DNA of 64,000 bases from Lunularia cruciata (Eukaryota; Streptophyta; Marchantiopsida; Lunulariales; Lunulariaceae), in the NCBI GenBank assembly GCA_948567375.1, contig OX419762.1, positions 687,001 to 751,000 on the forward strand. Reading direction: 5' to 3'. The number at the start of each line of letters is the position of its first letter. Position 1 is the first letter of the stretch. Shown here piece after piece: positions 1 to 11,439 of the stretch. The position numbers were made by a program, and so were the translations under genes. Below the pieces are notes generated by a model. That model did not search any database, was not told the DNA's origin, and was given only the letters and a program-made list of their open reading frames with translations.

Positions 1-290
1 AAAGTGAAGTATAGTTCATATGAGGATGAGTTCTTGGCAGCAAAGTGGATAGTAGCACATTTTTTATCTTACCTATTTTGTAACCTATTTGCACTTTCAT
101 CAACCATCAAACATTGAAGTGGCTAATGGAGTTTGACAAGCTTTTAAAGAAGCTTGCATGATGGTCTCTAGTTTTATAAGAGTATGATTTCATAGTTATG
201 CAAAGACCTGCAATGGTGAAACATGGTGAAGATTGGGTTGAGTAGAAATGCATGTCCCAACTAGCAAGATCAAACTACAGCGCGTTGGCA
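1..290 (+). pseudogene. RNase H domain remnant of copy C
   Basis: The first codons read [16 protein letters not shown], the 'YS..E.E.LA..WA' segment of Ty3-type RNase H that precedes the 'TDH..L..L' strand. The following sequence matches, frame by frame with breaks, the RNase H region at about 48.2-48.8 kb of copy A (for example the stretch just before the WHGE.. segment near 290). The 5' part lies outside the window. Non-functional. Confidence 0.65.
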
Positions 291-400
291 TGGTGAGATA
301 GATGAGATGGTGCCTAGTTGGTATGCATCTACCTTTCTATGTATTTTTTTGAGGCTTTGGTAGTATCTTTCTTAGCACATATAGGAAGAATTCTTGAGTT

Positions 401-1345
401 CATATATATGAAGGATAGAGATATTGATACAAGTCAATGAGACATTCATGATGATATATTAGTGATGGATTATCTTAGCACTGGTGTTATGGGTGGCACA
501 ATTGGTGCCAAGGAGAAATATTGTGTCCTTCAACAAGCCAAGTGGTTTAGATTGGAAGGCAAACACCTTCTTTGTGTATAAGAGGATGGTAGAGTGCAAG
601 TAGTACCACTTCTATCTCAAAGACCATAGTTGGGATGTCATGCTCATGAGGAGCTAGGGCAGTAAAACATACATATAGCTTACTCTAAAGTCATTATTGG
701 TGGCATAATATACAAACCAATGTATAGTAGTTTGTTGCTCCCACACCATAATTATACCCATTACCTATCATGGTTATTGCTTGAGTTTGGACTTTGTTGG
801 ATCCCTATTATTGACTATGAAACATCATTGGTATGTTGTGGTTATGGTGAAGCATTTCTCTACATGGATTGACTTGGTGGCACTTCTTGACAAGTCCAAT
901 AAAGAGATAACTCACTTGTTCTTGGATTAGGTTCTTAGTCATTTTGGTTCCCCAGTTGACATTTTGACTGATCAAGGTATAGAGTTTTTGGGAGAGTTTT
1001 AGGTCTTGTGTGACAAGACCTTGATTGATCACCATATGACCTCCCAAGATCACCTTGTGGCAAATGGCTTAGCATAGAAAGTAGTTTAGTCAATAAAGAA
1101 AGGATGGTATAAGTACAATTTGTAAAGAGGACACTTAGGAGATTGGGATCTCTAATACCTTGGTTGGCCATGGGCTATTGGTTTAGCTTGCAAGCCTCCT
1201 TAGCATCATTCTCTCCTTACTTTCTACTTTATGGACAAGATCTGGATTTATCTATGGCCAGTCATCATGATGCCATTATAGTTTTGGACTTGGATGATCT
1301 AGATATATGGATGAGTGCACGTTCTCAATGGGCAAAGACATTTTA
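401..1345 (+). pseudogene. DDE integrase remnant of copy C
   Basis: In one frame from about 808 the core reads HHWYVVVMVKHFSTWIDLVA, then at about 940-1000 SHFGSPVDILTDQGIEF, holding the second catalytic Asp of a Ty3-type integrase (TDQG). The conserved HH.TS..H segment follows at 1028. Downstream, SLASFSPYFLLYGQDLDL (about 1195-1250) is the usual 'SPYFLLYG' post-core segment. Several in-frame TAG codons replace the CAG or TGG codons of copy A, the expected result of C-to-T decay. Dead copy. Confidence 0.8.
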
Positions 1346-1487
1346 GAGAGTGATGCCAATGGCCTTTGAGAACTTAGCAATTAATTAACTTAGGGATATC
1401 TTATGCAATGTTACTATTCAAGGAGGAGGTTTTAGCTCCTTGATTTGTCAATATCATTTGGATGATTATGTAAATCTATAGTATAAT

Positions 1488-1835
1488 GCACCAATGATAC
1501 TTGATGTGACTATATGTTGCACTATCATGAGAGTGTGCAAGATTTTGCCTTTGGGAGTCCTTATGCTTGGAGGCCTTGATGATGTTGTTTGGCAGGATCA
1601 TGTGCACAATTTTGGACCATGCCACCTCCCAAACATTGATTGCATTATGGACCCAAGCTTGGCAAGTGTACATGTAGGCTTAAGATATATGTTATGTGGC
1701 TCTTTTATTGGAGTTGCTACTATGTTGGTGTGAGATAGCTATTTTGAGAGGATGTCATATGCTATGTTTGACTCCTCTTCTCATGGTGGTTCTTCAAGGA
1801 CAATAGCTATGTCCTTGATGTACTTGACCTTTAGC
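1488..1835 (+). pseudogene. PHD finger remnant of copy C
   Basis: The segment CHLPNIDCIMDPSLA (about 1620-1665) and the closing LTPLLMVVLQGQ (about 1770-1805) align with the intact PHD finger at 46603-46935. The last zinc ligand pair is legible, but the Trp and one neighbouring codon are now stops, and several ligands of the first half are lost. It lies directly after the integrase and before the terminal repeats, the same place as in copy A, so the PHD finger belongs to the family and not to one insertion. Confidence 0.75.
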
Positions 1836-1994
1836 TAGTTCACTCTTTATGTGATATAGATTGTAGATGGGCAACTAACAAAAGAGTTCAATAGCACCCG
1901 GCCTTCTGATCTTTGCCCACTGTAGGGCATATCACATACTTGGAGTAGATGGCTATCTAGAGTTAGAGGGACCTAATTGTTAGCTAAGCAAGCA

Positions 1995-2081
1995 ATTGTG
2001 GGACTTTAGAATTTAAGTATGACTTTTTGTATGAGTTGTGCTTCTATAGAGTATGATGTTAATAGTAATGTATAAATATAC
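1995..2081 (+). repeat. Terminal block B1 of copy C
   Basis: Begins ATTGTGGGACTTTAGA and ends near TATAAATATAC. It is repeated about 420 bp downstream as B2 (2505-2605) and is homologous to B1 and B2 of copy A on the opposite strand. Confidence 0.8.
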
Positions 2082-2086
2082 AATAG

Positions 2087-2504
2087 TTGCCATGACATTT
2101 GCAATGTTAAAGCTAGTTTGCTTGGATGCTAGAGTGATAGTCTTGGCAATTAGAGTTATATTAGTAGTTACTCAAAATCTAATCAATGGTGGCCAGGTTT
2201 TATGTTACGGCTACTAATCACATTATGGAACACACCATGACTTGCGCTATTTGCACCATCAGATGTGCCATCAATGGCACCATTAGGGCTAGAGATCTAT
2301 GTCAATCAAGGAGGTATACCTATGAAGTGTAGCTCTAGAGAGCTCACTTATATGATGTTGAGCCTTCAAGCTCTTGGCTATGGTGGATAGAGACCAATGA
2401 TGTAGTCTCTTAGTTAGATTGGATGTGGCTTGATTGTAACAAGGGCCCATTGTTAGCATTGAATTGAGGATTGATTTCTAATCCAAATTGAGTGTGAACT
2501 AATT
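2087..2504 (+). repeat. Terminal block A2 of copy C
   Basis: Begins TTGCCATGACATTTGC, matching the start of A1 and A2 of copy A. It contains the GAGAGCTCACTT palindrome region and ends AACTAATT, directly followed by B2. Diverged but collinear with 45878-46329 read in reverse. Confidence 0.8.
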
Positions 2505-2605
2505 ATTGTGGTACTTTAGAGTTAACGTATGAATTTTGTATGAGTTGTGCTTCTATAGTGTATGATGTTAATTGCAATTTATAGTGTGTAATGATATATA
2601 TATGC
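2505..2605 (+). repeat. Terminal block B2 of copy C
   Basis: Second copy of the B block (ATTGTGGTACTTTAGAG...). It is the outer 3' end of the element, ending near ATATATATATGCA. With B1 and A2 it shows that the B-A-B arrangement is family-wide and not an accident of copy A. Confidence 0.8.
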
Positions 2606-3156
2606 ATGTATAATCTATTAGAGATGAAGGGTATGAGCCAATTTGCGGTAATGCAAGGAGGAGAAACTTGCCAAAGTAGAAATAATATAAGGGGGTAGAA
2701 AATTATTTTTAGGATTAGGATTTCTAGGATATAAGAGAGATCAAGCCATTGAGTGGGAGTTCATCTACCTTACATCATAACCATCACTATTCTATACTAG
2801 AAGACTAAGGCTCATCTTCTATCTTCAAGGACAATCATATTTTGATTGAGTCAAGTATTAATGAGTTAAGTGACTTATGTAATCATTGGGTCCATGTGCT
2901 TAAGTCAATACCATTTGTGGTTGCAAGACACTCTGGTTGTAACTCATAAGTTGTTTATATGAGTAACAAATACCATTCTCTTTGTTGATGTAATGAGTGT
3001 TGAATCTCATTTCAATTTCTTGAATGTGCATTATATGTAAATTTATGCTCCTTGTTGTGCTTGTTGCACTCTTTTTTAGGTCTTAAGTATTACAAGCCTT
3101 TGCTTGTATCATTTCCTTTCATTGCATTTGGGTATTACATCGTAAAAAGTCACAAG
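2606..3156. other. Probable 5' LTR region of the next Ty3/gypsy element
   Basis: No coding signal. The stretch ends at a tRNA-Asp-type primer site (3503), so part of it should be the 5' LTR of the element that follows. I could not find its left boundary or a matching 3' LTR, so this is inference. Confidence 0.4.
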
Positions 3157-3212
3157 CATTACCATAGTATTTCCTTACTTACTCCATTGCCATAGTATTT
3201 CCTTACTTACTC
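3157..3212 (+). repeat. 28-bp tandem duplication
   Basis: Two adjacent 28-bp copies (3157-3184 and 3185-3212) starting CATT(A/G)CCATAGTATTTCC and differing at one base. Confidence 0.9.
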
Positions 3213-3502
3213 CAAGGGTGATAACCAAGGAAACTACAGCTCATAGGAAGATAGACCATAAGCCAATTGTTGGATTAAGTGTCTAAGGGTTAAATATGTC
3301 ATGCAGTCAAGGTAAGATTGGTAGAGGGTCTCTACTCAAAGGACAGTTATGGGAACTCTACTCGTAGACCACTATGGGATCATTGCTCACAAACAGTTTT
3401 AAGAACTCCTTTCCGTAGCCCAAGATGAGATTGTTCCACACTTCTACACCCGATAGCATCATGTTTCCTTGATTATGGGATTGGATTAACCCATCAATAT
3501 TT

Positions 3503-3521
3503 TGGTGCCATTGCCAGATGA
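3503..3521 (+). promoter_or_regulatory. Primer binding site, tRNA-Asp type
   Basis: TGGTGCCATTGCCAGATGA resembles TGGCGCCGTTGCCGGGGA, the complement of the plant tRNA-Asp 3' end used by Athila/Tat-type Ty3/gypsy elements. Most differences are C-to-T or G-to-A changes. It sits just after CCCATCA, a possible LTR end, and just before the gag remnant. Confidence 0.7.
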
Positions 3522-5250
3522 TACATATATCCTCTCTACTCCCTTGTACAACTCATTTAGGCCGTGCTTATTTGATGCTAACCTACAAGGAAATGGTTGT
3601 TTTCAGTTTGGGGAAGAACTATGTCCCATCTTTTCAAGCAATAGATCACTTGGAGGAAGCACTTCCTCCTATTTCTACAAGTCCTAATGATCCCAATCTA
3701 GCAGAAGCATTACTTACTACATTTACAAACAAGCTTGTAAATTTTTAGAGTTGGGCGTTGCTTCTATTCATGCCAAGCACTTCTGCATAGGGAAATCCAT
3801 CTACCTCAACATCACACCCTTTGGCTGCATAAGTACCACCTAATATAACCCATGTTGCTCCTATAGCTTCCATTGCAATTGCATCAACCTTAAGAGGAGT
3901 AAATAATTGTGTACCACTTATAAAAATAGTGTTCACATGGCGAGAAGATTTTGAATCATTCCATGGATGTTTGAGAATGTCTATATGGCATGAAATATTA
4001 TAGATGATATTGCTATGGCATGGTAAATTGGCCAATGTTTCATTGATGTTGCACAATATTGGTTTAGTGGACTAGCTCTTACCACAAGAACAAGTTACGC
4101 ATTGGTATGAGCAGAAGAGCGACAAGAATACATTTTTCCAAAGAAAAAAGAACAACTCAAGGACAAAATAAATAGTTTCCACAAGGGACACAATGAAACT
4201 ATGCAACATTTTGTTCAATGATTCCAATACATATCATCAATTCTTACACCAAGTTCAAATTGTACTATGGCTCAATTGGTTTAAGGATGCACTACCTAAG
4301 GATATCTAGAAATTCCTCATCTACAATAAAGCTACTACTCTAGCTCAGGCATTTGAGGAAGCAAGATTTTGGGCTCAAGCTAACAAGTGGGGCATGGCAT
4401 TACCAAACCCCTACTCTATAATCCCAATGTTCAAAGGGAATGTTATGCATAACCCATACATTTCAGTCAAGCATTCACACAACAACATTACTTGTATAGA
4501 GGAGCTCTCATAGTTATACCGGCTTGGTATGTAGTACCACAATCAATGCTTATTTGTAATCACATGCTTGCAACAACTCCCATAGTTCATCTTGTAGTTA
4601 CCTTGGGATTTCTTGTTCTTATGGTTGCCAATGTTCCCACACCTACTACCAAGATAGAGGACATCTTGGTGAAGTTGGAACAACTGAAGAATCTTCACTT
4701 AGCACAATAGCCTCAAGAGAGGAAGCCAATAGATACTACTGTGGAGGGAAGATTTCCTATACACATTTTCTAGGACAAGTGCATCCCAATGCTCAATGTG
4801 CCACCCCAAACATTTCTAATTACTATGTCCATTGTGGGAAGTATAGACATATCATGGCCTACTATAAAATGCATTAAAAGTGACTAGAAATTTGAGAAGA
4901 AACAACACATGCTATGGATGCCGTTTTTAGCACAACAACTTCAACCAACACTTGTAGGATTCACCTTCCAATGAGGAAGTGGAAATGGAAGAGGTAGAGG
5001 ACCTCCTAGACCTGATATATGCTATCAGATTTGCAATGAGAATAAATATGCCAACCAATGCCTTCACAAGCCAACCCGTTGTGAGTTCTACTCTACAGTG
5101 CATACCATGGTGCAATACCCAAACTTCTAGAACTTTATCACTCAGATCAGGAGAGTGTTGTTCAAAATGAACCACACAATAAGGTTAGCCCTAACAAGAA
5201 TGTGCATTTCATAGTAGTGGAAGGAAGTGCTCTTATGGGTAATATAGTGG
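3518..5250 (+). pseudogene. Gag of the 3.5-13.4 kb Ty3/gypsy element
   Basis: Degenerate capsid and nucleocapsid coding region. Near 4265-4390 a frame reads LWLNWFKDALPKDI, then TTLAQAFEEARFWAQANK, like the C-terminal capsid helices of plant Ty3 Gag. Around 4820-4880 NYYVHCGKYRHIMAYY is a CCHC zinc knuckle that has lost Cys residues, and ICYQICNENKYANQC (about 5015-5055) is a second decayed knuckle. The remnant stops at a solo LTR inserted at 5256 and continues at about 6002. Many stops; not functional. Confidence 0.65.
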
Positions 5251-5255
5251 TAACC

Positions 5256-5996
5256 TGTAATACTCCGAGGACAAGAGAAGAGAGAATACACAGATTGCAC
5301 ACTCAAACATTTGATGCCCCAAGGGAGCACCTTCTCTTTATTATATAGACAAAGAGGATCTCCTCCAAGGAAGCTCCACCATAAGATTAGGGACATAGAT
5401 AGGTGACATGTCAGCAAGCTCCACCCTTGGATTACTGACTTGGATGGGTGACCTGTCTGGTCTAGGTCCTATCTGGTTGGTCAAACGAGCTTTGACCGGA
5501 GGGAATCTTTTAGGGAATCTTCTTGTAGGAATCTCAGAATCACATGAGTAAGGTACCGTTGGAAATCTCTCGACGAGACAAACCAGGGGGAGGGAATGTC
5601 AACCTTTCCTCCATTGAGGGGGGGGGATTCTGCACATTTTTGAGGCCTAATTCATCCGTTTAGGCCTCCGAAATTGCCTTCAAAGATTTCAGGCATATTT
5701 CGGTTCCTACTCTATTAGTAGAAGTCCCCTTTTGGTGATACCTCTTTCTGATCTGTTTAGTCCATCATGTGTAACATCCTTCCAGATGTTACCAAACCAA
5801 TTCTCACCTTTAAATCATATGTCTAGCTATTGGTTCTAAGGTTCTCAAGTCTATTTTGGTTTCTGCCCTATTAGTAGAGGTACTCTTTTGGTGATACTTC
5901 TATCTGATCTATTTTGACCATCATGTATAACATCATTCTAGATGTTACCAAACCAAATTTCACATCTAGATCATATGGCTAACCCTTGGTATTACA
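5256..5996. mobile_element. Solo LTR (741 bp) with perfect 5-bp TSD
   Basis: Starts TGTAATAC and ends GTATTACA, an 8-bp terminal inverted repeat of TG...CA type. It is flanked by the perfect 5-bp duplication TAACC (5251-5255 and 5997-6001). There is no coding sequence. This is what remains when the two LTRs of an element recombine. It interrupts the gag/pro region of the surrounding Ty3/gypsy element. It includes a run of nine G near 5620 and an internal duplication (5698-5991). The family of origin is not recognised. Confidence 0.85.
5698..5991. repeat. Internal duplication in the solo LTR, period 156 bp
   Basis: About 138 bp at 5698-5835 recurs at 5854-5991, sharing CTATTAGTAGA, TTTTGGTGATAC and GATGTTACCAAACCAA with scattered differences. 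Probable old tandem duplication inside the LTR. Confidence 0.8.
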
Positions 5997-6001
5997 TAAC
6001 C

Positions 6002-6369
6002 ACTAGAAGTGCTATCATAGAGGAAAATGTGTTGCTTACCACATGAGCCCGCACTTATGCAAAATCTAATCTAGACAACAACTCTCCTTTTGATAGTAAC
6101 TCCTCCAAAAGTATGGATGAAGAAGCCATGCAGGATGAAACTCCTCAACTTGCGCTTGAAATGTATAGAGCTATTATCCTTGTGTTTGGCACACTAGCAA
6201 AAAAACCACCCAATTTGATGATACATGACTATGACCTTGGTGTTAATCTGGCTAACCTCAAAGCTACAATCACTACCAAACAACTTTGTAGAATTTCCTC
6301 AATCAAAGGCAATGAAGTTACAAAATATCCTACAAAAAGAGCAGCCCATAGTGCACTTCAATGGTCAAT
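6002..6369 (+). pseudogene. Gag/protease linker of the Ty3/gypsy element
   Basis: From 6113 an open stretch reads MDEEAMQDETPQLALEMYRA, followed by a NLANLKATIT-type segment. It is the continuation of the element interrupted at 5256 and is itself cut at 6369 by the next insertion. Beyond 8304 the reading resumes with the protease segment PPIPTIGIPQSVVIDT. It has no independent function; it is the region linking capsid/nucleocapsid to protease. Confidence 0.6.
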
Positions 6370-7174
6370 TGTGACAACTTGGCAAATATCACTTTTGCGG
6401 TAATTAGGTAAGTAAAGTTTGTTCCCGTAGAGATACGATTCAAAAATTTCCAAATACAAAGCAAAGTAATAATATCAGTTCTTCTTGGTTGCGTCTTTAG
6501 TCTCTTAGGTAGAAACCACACCCAGAAGAGAGTAACAAGCATTGACTCGCAGTCTTGTCACAAATTAACACTCCTTAATCACAACTCCATCAAATCTTTC
6601 CAAACAATCTTGATTGTGATGATTCAGGTTCTCCCAAAAATGGCACTTCATTGCAAAACGACTTCGCCTCAAAATTGTGTTCCATCCCTCTACAGAAGGC
6701 ACAACTTCCTCAATCTAAATTGCTTCATATCAACTTCGCATTGCACTCACAAATGCAGAATACTACCAACACTACAATTCCTCTCAGATCTGTTGAGGCA
6801 TTGCTCCGATTGCACTTCACTTAGGATCAAACACACAGAATGAAGATCAAGGCTACGGAATCCAACATCCAACAAGCACACTGACTTGCACTTTGAATTT
6901 CTACACATACTCACAAACACAAGCACAAAATTCATACACAGAATCAAGCTCAAGCAATGAGCACTGCTTCAAAGCACTTTGTTTTATCTATTCTCAGAAC
7001 TATGAGCACTGAACAACATTTTATTGCAAATGCCACTCTTAAATTGTGAAGCAAACGACAGTTCTAACAACTATACCATTCTACAACAACTCTTCTAACC
7101 TGTAGATCCAAAATGACAATGCACTCCTTCATATATGTTTCTTCAAATCTCAAATTTGTTTCTACTCCGATCCG

Positions 7175-7537
7175 ATGTCTACTTCTTCATCGGTTTCCCA
7201 ACCCAATCCCGAAGTAACTTCACTCACTATTACTCTATCCTCGGGTTTCACAACTACTAATTCCTCTACCAATTCTAACAATTCTCTTTCCTTATCTGCA
7301 ATTCCACTAGTGGGTTATCTATCTAACTCCTTATCTCCCAACCCACTCTTCTCTAATGTCTCCAATGGTAACTCTGAAGACATCTGCACTCCTACTTCAT
7401 CTACTTTGGGTCTAGCTACTATCAATTCCTTTGCTAATTCTACTATATCCTCATCAAGAGTTGTAACTGGAAGCATGGGTACACTATCTATGCCTTCAAT
7501 TTGTAACCCACTTTCCCCTAATCACTCATGTTACTGA
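7175..7537 (+). other. Ser/Thr/Asn-rich 120-codon open frame inside the LTR-like unit
   Basis: The translation is low complexity (Ser, Thr, Asn and Pro dominate) with no domain, signal or membrane segment that I recognise. It lies inside a unit with LTR-type ends and has no recognisable promoter or partner gene. The open frame most likely reflects T/C/A-rich composition and not a gene; it is listed because it is one of the longer open stretches in this part of the window. Confidence 0.2.
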
Positions 7538-7801
7538 CCCGAAAATACTTACTGTCTGATCCTACACTTCGGGTTTATTCACTACTACTATTTCTCCTCT
7601 AATTCTATCCTATCTTCAATCAAAATTGAATTGAAGTCATGGGTATCCTAAGTATCTATTTTTTCTCTATCCTAACTCTCTCTAATGCCTCTAGCAAGAT
7701 TCCCAAAGTCACTTTCACTGCACTCCACGGTCCGACTATCTCAGATCTAGTCATCTTTGTCTTGAGGCAAAGAAGCTTCTAACCCAAAATTGTGTAAACT
7801 T

Positions 7802-7869
7802 GAAGTCCAAAGTCTAAAGTCTGAAGTCTGAAGTCCGAAGTCTGAAGTCCAAAGTCCAAAGTCCAAAGT
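7802..7869. repeat. 7-bp tandem array (GAAGTCC/AAGTCTG variants)
   Basis: About ten consecutive 7-bp units of the form (A/G)AAGTC(C/T) with small variants. A minisatellite-like array; not CRISPR (no spacers). Confidence 0.9.
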
Positions 7870-8304
7870 CACGTTGACCCGAAGACATTAAACTACTTTG
7901 TACATCTACTCCCAAAACTTCAAATCCTTATAACTTCTTGTACAGATCTCCAAACTCTACAATTTTGATTGCAACGAAAAGCCCTGAACAAGACGCTTCC
8001 AATGAGATATAGTATGCATGATTTGTACTTGTCTTCACTGAATAAGGCCCCTGCAAGAATTCTAACTTGCAACCTCCCTTCCTCCTTTGGCATCTGATCC
8101 GAGATTTTTCCTCCTCTGACACGAAGTAAGCTTCTTTGGGTCTGATCCAATCCGAGTCCTCCTTCCTCTAACACAAAGTCAACTTGCTTGAGCTTGATCA
8201 AAATATAGGTTTCCTCTCATTTCTTCTCCATTTGGTTTCAATTTGGGTTCAGTAAGGCACTTCTTCTTCTAAACTCGTCCAAAATGAAAAATGTGGGTAC
8301 CACA

Positions 8305-9363
8305 TCAGTTAACCGGGAGCACTCACCTGCAAGGATGAAATCCCATGGAAACACCACCCATTCCAACTATAGGAATCCCACAAAGTGTTGTGATTGACAC
8401 AATCTCCGTCAATCCTCACATGTTCCATACCAAGATGTATGACCTAAATATTCTAGTAACCATCCAAGGGAGTGTTATCCCAAATTGTTGCATTGACTTA
8501 AGATCCTTGGTGAATATCATGACCAAGGGTATGATGTAAATACTAGGTTTGAAGTGTATGGCAAAGACCTCCACCCTTCTCCAAATGGCTGATGGTAGAA
8601 GACATCACCCTCTTGGACTATTCTCCAAGGTCTTTACACTAGCCAATGAGCAGATCTTAGTTGACTACTTGGTAATGGACACTCCTACTTGAGCACAATG
8701 TCCACTCTTATTGGGAGTCCCATGGTTGCTGGATGCCAATGTATTCACTTCTTGGCAAGCAGCAAATTAATGTTTGGCTGAAAACCAAACCACACTATAC
8801 TCTTGATATACATGGTAGAACTTGTGTCAAGCTTGGATTATGAAGGGAAACCAAGTTTTAGTATTGATGCGTGGAATCCTACTCATGCTAATAGCAATGA
8901 GGAAATCATAGAAGCAATTGCTAATTGTCTTTTCATAATGAAGAAAGAAATGAGTGGTTGGGCCATAGAACTCCACATTAGTAGCCTCATTCTTCAGGCA
9001 AGTCTGTAGAATGTTCTTAGCAAACATGTTTCCACGGCCCAACAAAAAGTTTCTGAAGACTTAGAGGATGACTCTTGTGTCACTAATAATGGAGTTAGTT
9101 GCAATGCATTATTCCCACTACCTTACACTCAAGAACATATCTAGGAAACCTTGACTACCTCTTGCTTCTATATCAAAGATGATATCAATTTTCAGGATGA
9201 AGCAACAAACAAATAATACTTTCATCATGATGGAATTCTTCCCTACAACACTAGTATCCATTGATCCAATAAAACAAAGCCCAACATGAGTACCAAATTT
9301 TTTCAGTTCCTACAAAGACCACAAGTCTCTATCTCTCACCACTACTATTGCTACCATCAAGAT
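8305..9363 (+). pseudogene. Aspartic protease and spacer of the Ty3/gypsy element
   Basis: From 8345 a frame reads PPIPTIGIPQSVVIDT and later IPNCCIDLRSLVNIM. This is the retroviral-type protease flap-to-active-site segment in which the usual D-(S/T/L)-G is now D-L-R. A second segment near 8580-8690 (LLQMADGRRHHPLGLF, then VDYLVMDTP) is the C-terminal half with the family's 'LADG' turn. After a stop the spacer towards reverse transcriptase runs to 9363, where another element is inserted. The missing active-site Gly and several stops show it is dead. Confidence 0.6.
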
Positions 9364-10330
9364 TGTGACATCCTAGCAAGTATCACTTTTGCAATAATCA
9401 GTAAGTAAATTTTGTTCCCAAAGAGATACAATTCAAAACTGGGAAAATACAAAGTAAATAGTAGTGAATAGTTCTTCTTTCAAAACAAACCAAAAAAAAA
9501 AACTGTGGGTACCACATACCTCCTCCTTCAAATGTGACCGTCCTTGCAAACCCCCATCAAGGATAAACAAGATGAAGAAAATGACAAAAGCAATGTTTCT
9601 TGAGCTTGATTTTGAACAACATTGAACAACAATTTTTTACAAAATCAATAATTGAAGTGGTCTATGTTAATGCTTTGGTAATTTCATTCTCTACACGCTC
9701 AATTGAGTCTTCCAAATAAATCACTTCAGCCCAGCAAGGATTGTTGTTTCTTGATTCCACTTTTGCTCAAAGATCCATAGTTTTCCTCCTCTCTATTGTA
9801 AACTTCTTCTTTTTTGGACATGGAGAATTGCAAACCAAACAAGGTGATGCCCACTCCAAATCACTCCAAGATTTGGATTCATCATTCATGGCCAAGAATC
9901 TGAAGATGATAGTTGGAAGAGAGGTGTCTTTAGATCCACTTTCTCAAGAGACAGGGGTTCAAAAATGCTAGGTGTTAGTGAGCCATAAAGATTCATGGCC
10001 ACTATATGCTCCAACTCAATCCAAAAACAAGAATCCTTGTCAGATTTTTTAGAGAAAGTAGACTCCTTTGGGTCTTGATTTAAATCTTGAACATTCTTGA
10101 ACATTCTCCTCATTCTCCTCTACTACTAGGAAATGCAAAACAACTTTGTATCCTTCCAATCTTGAGATTTTTATCCTAATGGCACCAAAAATCATGTGAC
10201 AACCCAACAAGTATCACTTTTGCGGTAATTAGTAAGTAAAGTTCATTCCCACTAAGACATGATTTAGAACTGGTCAAATACAAACAATTTTTCTTTCAAA
10301 ATAAATAAAAAATGAAAAATGTGGGTACCA
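9364..10330. mobile_element. Non-autonomous LTR-type element (about 1 kb)
   Basis: Two direct repeats bound it: 9364-9516 (TGTGACATCC... to GTACCACA) and 10195-10330 (TGTGACAACCC... to GGGTACCA). Both share AGTATCACTTTTGC and AAATACAAA segments. The ~680-bp interior encodes nothing recognisable, which suggests a TRIM-like non-autonomous element. I could not see a clean target duplication or a canonical primer site, so the classification is provisional. It separates protease from reverse transcriptase of the host Ty3/gypsy element. Confidence 0.55.
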
Positions 10331-10499
10331 TAGGGAAACCCATGATGAGAGTTGAGAAGGAGTAGAAAGTCAATCAGACCATACCTTAGGACAATTGCAA
10401 TGTTACTTCCCAGAAAAACCTCCAAAATAGTCTTTTGAAACTATCTCCCTCCACTTCTAGATCATAAATGAATCTCAAGGTCTTGATATCTTGAGGGTG

Positions 10500-11345
10500 G
10501 ACAAACCCCTAAATATGTGAAAATCAATACCAATGGGTCCATGGGGGACCAGCTATCCTATCAAGCACTTTTTCAAGAGTTAGAGATGTGTTGTACTTTG
10601 ACTACATGGAACTCCTAGGTGTGGGTTCCCATATATGCTAGCATTGCAGCTTACTTTGTTTAAATGCTATTCCAGTCTGATCCAAGCCATACCATCTGAA
10701 TCCCACTTACTCTCAAAAGGTGTGGAATAAGCTAGAAAATTTATTTAAGTGTGGGTACATATATATCCCATATGCCTCTCCAATCCTAGTTGTCACTAAG
10801 AAGGATAGGAAAACTTCTAGATCTATGTGGATTTCCATAATTGAGTTCCTAAACCATCTTGGACCCCTTTCCAATCCCATTTATAGAAACCTTGAATAGC
10901 ACATCCATAGCCAGTGCTCTTCCTTTATGGATGGCTACTTTGGCTATAATCAAATTGCTATTGCCTTGGAAGATCAGTACAAGGCAATAGCAATCATTGA
11001 GTGTGGAACCTATGCTACAAAGTGATGTCGTTTGGATATATGTTGGATATATGCCGTTTGCAATATACTTTTGCAAGATTTCAATGCTACATGATGAACT
11101 CCTTTGGTGTAATAAGGGCAGAAGTGGAGCTCTATCTTGATGATATGTGCACACACAACTCTTGCAACAACCACAACTTGCTAAAAGCTCTCTTGCACAT
11201 TTGTAGGATAGTAAGGATTTCCTTGAACCCACAAAGGTGCCTATTTTCCATCTCCTATGGGCTCTTTCTTGGTCACCTAGTCTACAAGAATGGAATAATA
11301 GTAGACCTAAGAAAAGCTAGGTCATTCAAGAGTTACCCTTCCTAA
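10500..11345 (+). pseudogene. Reverse transcriptase of the Ty3/gypsy element
   Basis: Across frames the motifs appear in order: SFMDGYFGYNQIAIALEDQY (about 10920-10980, the 'D..SGY.QI' box), the KVMSFG segment at about 11020, and VELYLDDM at about 11128-11150 containing the catalytic DD pair. These are followed by the thumb segment ISLNPQRCLFSISYG and FLGHLV (about 11220-11280). The DD box is intact, but the domain needs at least two frameshifts and carries stops. Upstream, 10330-10500 reads only weakly as protease-RT spacer. Confidence 0.8.
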
Positions 11346-11439
11346 AGACAATATGCAAGCTATGAAGCTTGTTAGGCTATACAAGATACTATAGACAATT
11401 TCTTCATGCTTCATTAACAAGTATGCTACATACCACAAT

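Larger units (their letters stand above)
1..2605 (+). mobile_element. DNMT/PHD Ty3-like retroelement, copy C (3' part)
   Basis: This is the 3' portion of the same family as the better preserved element at 45770-55692, here on the + strand and cut off by the window start. It runs RNase H, integrase, PHD finger and a B1-A2-B2 terminal block. Every domain is broken by stops and frameshifts, and almost all CG dinucleotides of the better copy appear here as TG or CA. Order and spacing match the other copy, so this is a decayed relative and not a chance similarity. Confidence 0.85.
6370..8304. mobile_element. LTR-like unit of 1935 bp (solo LTR or non-autonomous element)
   Basis: Runs from TGTGACAACTTGG to GGGTACCACA and is flanked by near-identical 5-mers TCAAT (6365-6369) and TCAGT (8305-8309). 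Its first ~110 bp and last ~30 bp match the two shorter LTR-like repeats at 9364-9516 and 10195-10330, so the three share termini. It is either a long solo LTR or a non-autonomous element whose terminal repeats eroded. It contains a Ser/Thr/Asn-rich ORF (7175-7537) and a 7-bp tandem array. Confidence 0.65.

Noticed and set aside
3745..4056. 103-codon minus-strand open frame
   Set aside because: Lies across the decayed gag of the plus-strand element; no domain and no independent support.
7802..7869. CRISPR-like array
   Set aside because: Units are contiguous 7-mers without spacers, in a eukaryotic repeat context.
10849..11232. 127-codon minus-strand open frame
   Set aside because: Overlaps the Ty3/gypsy reverse transcriptase on the plus strand, including its DD box; no motif of its own.
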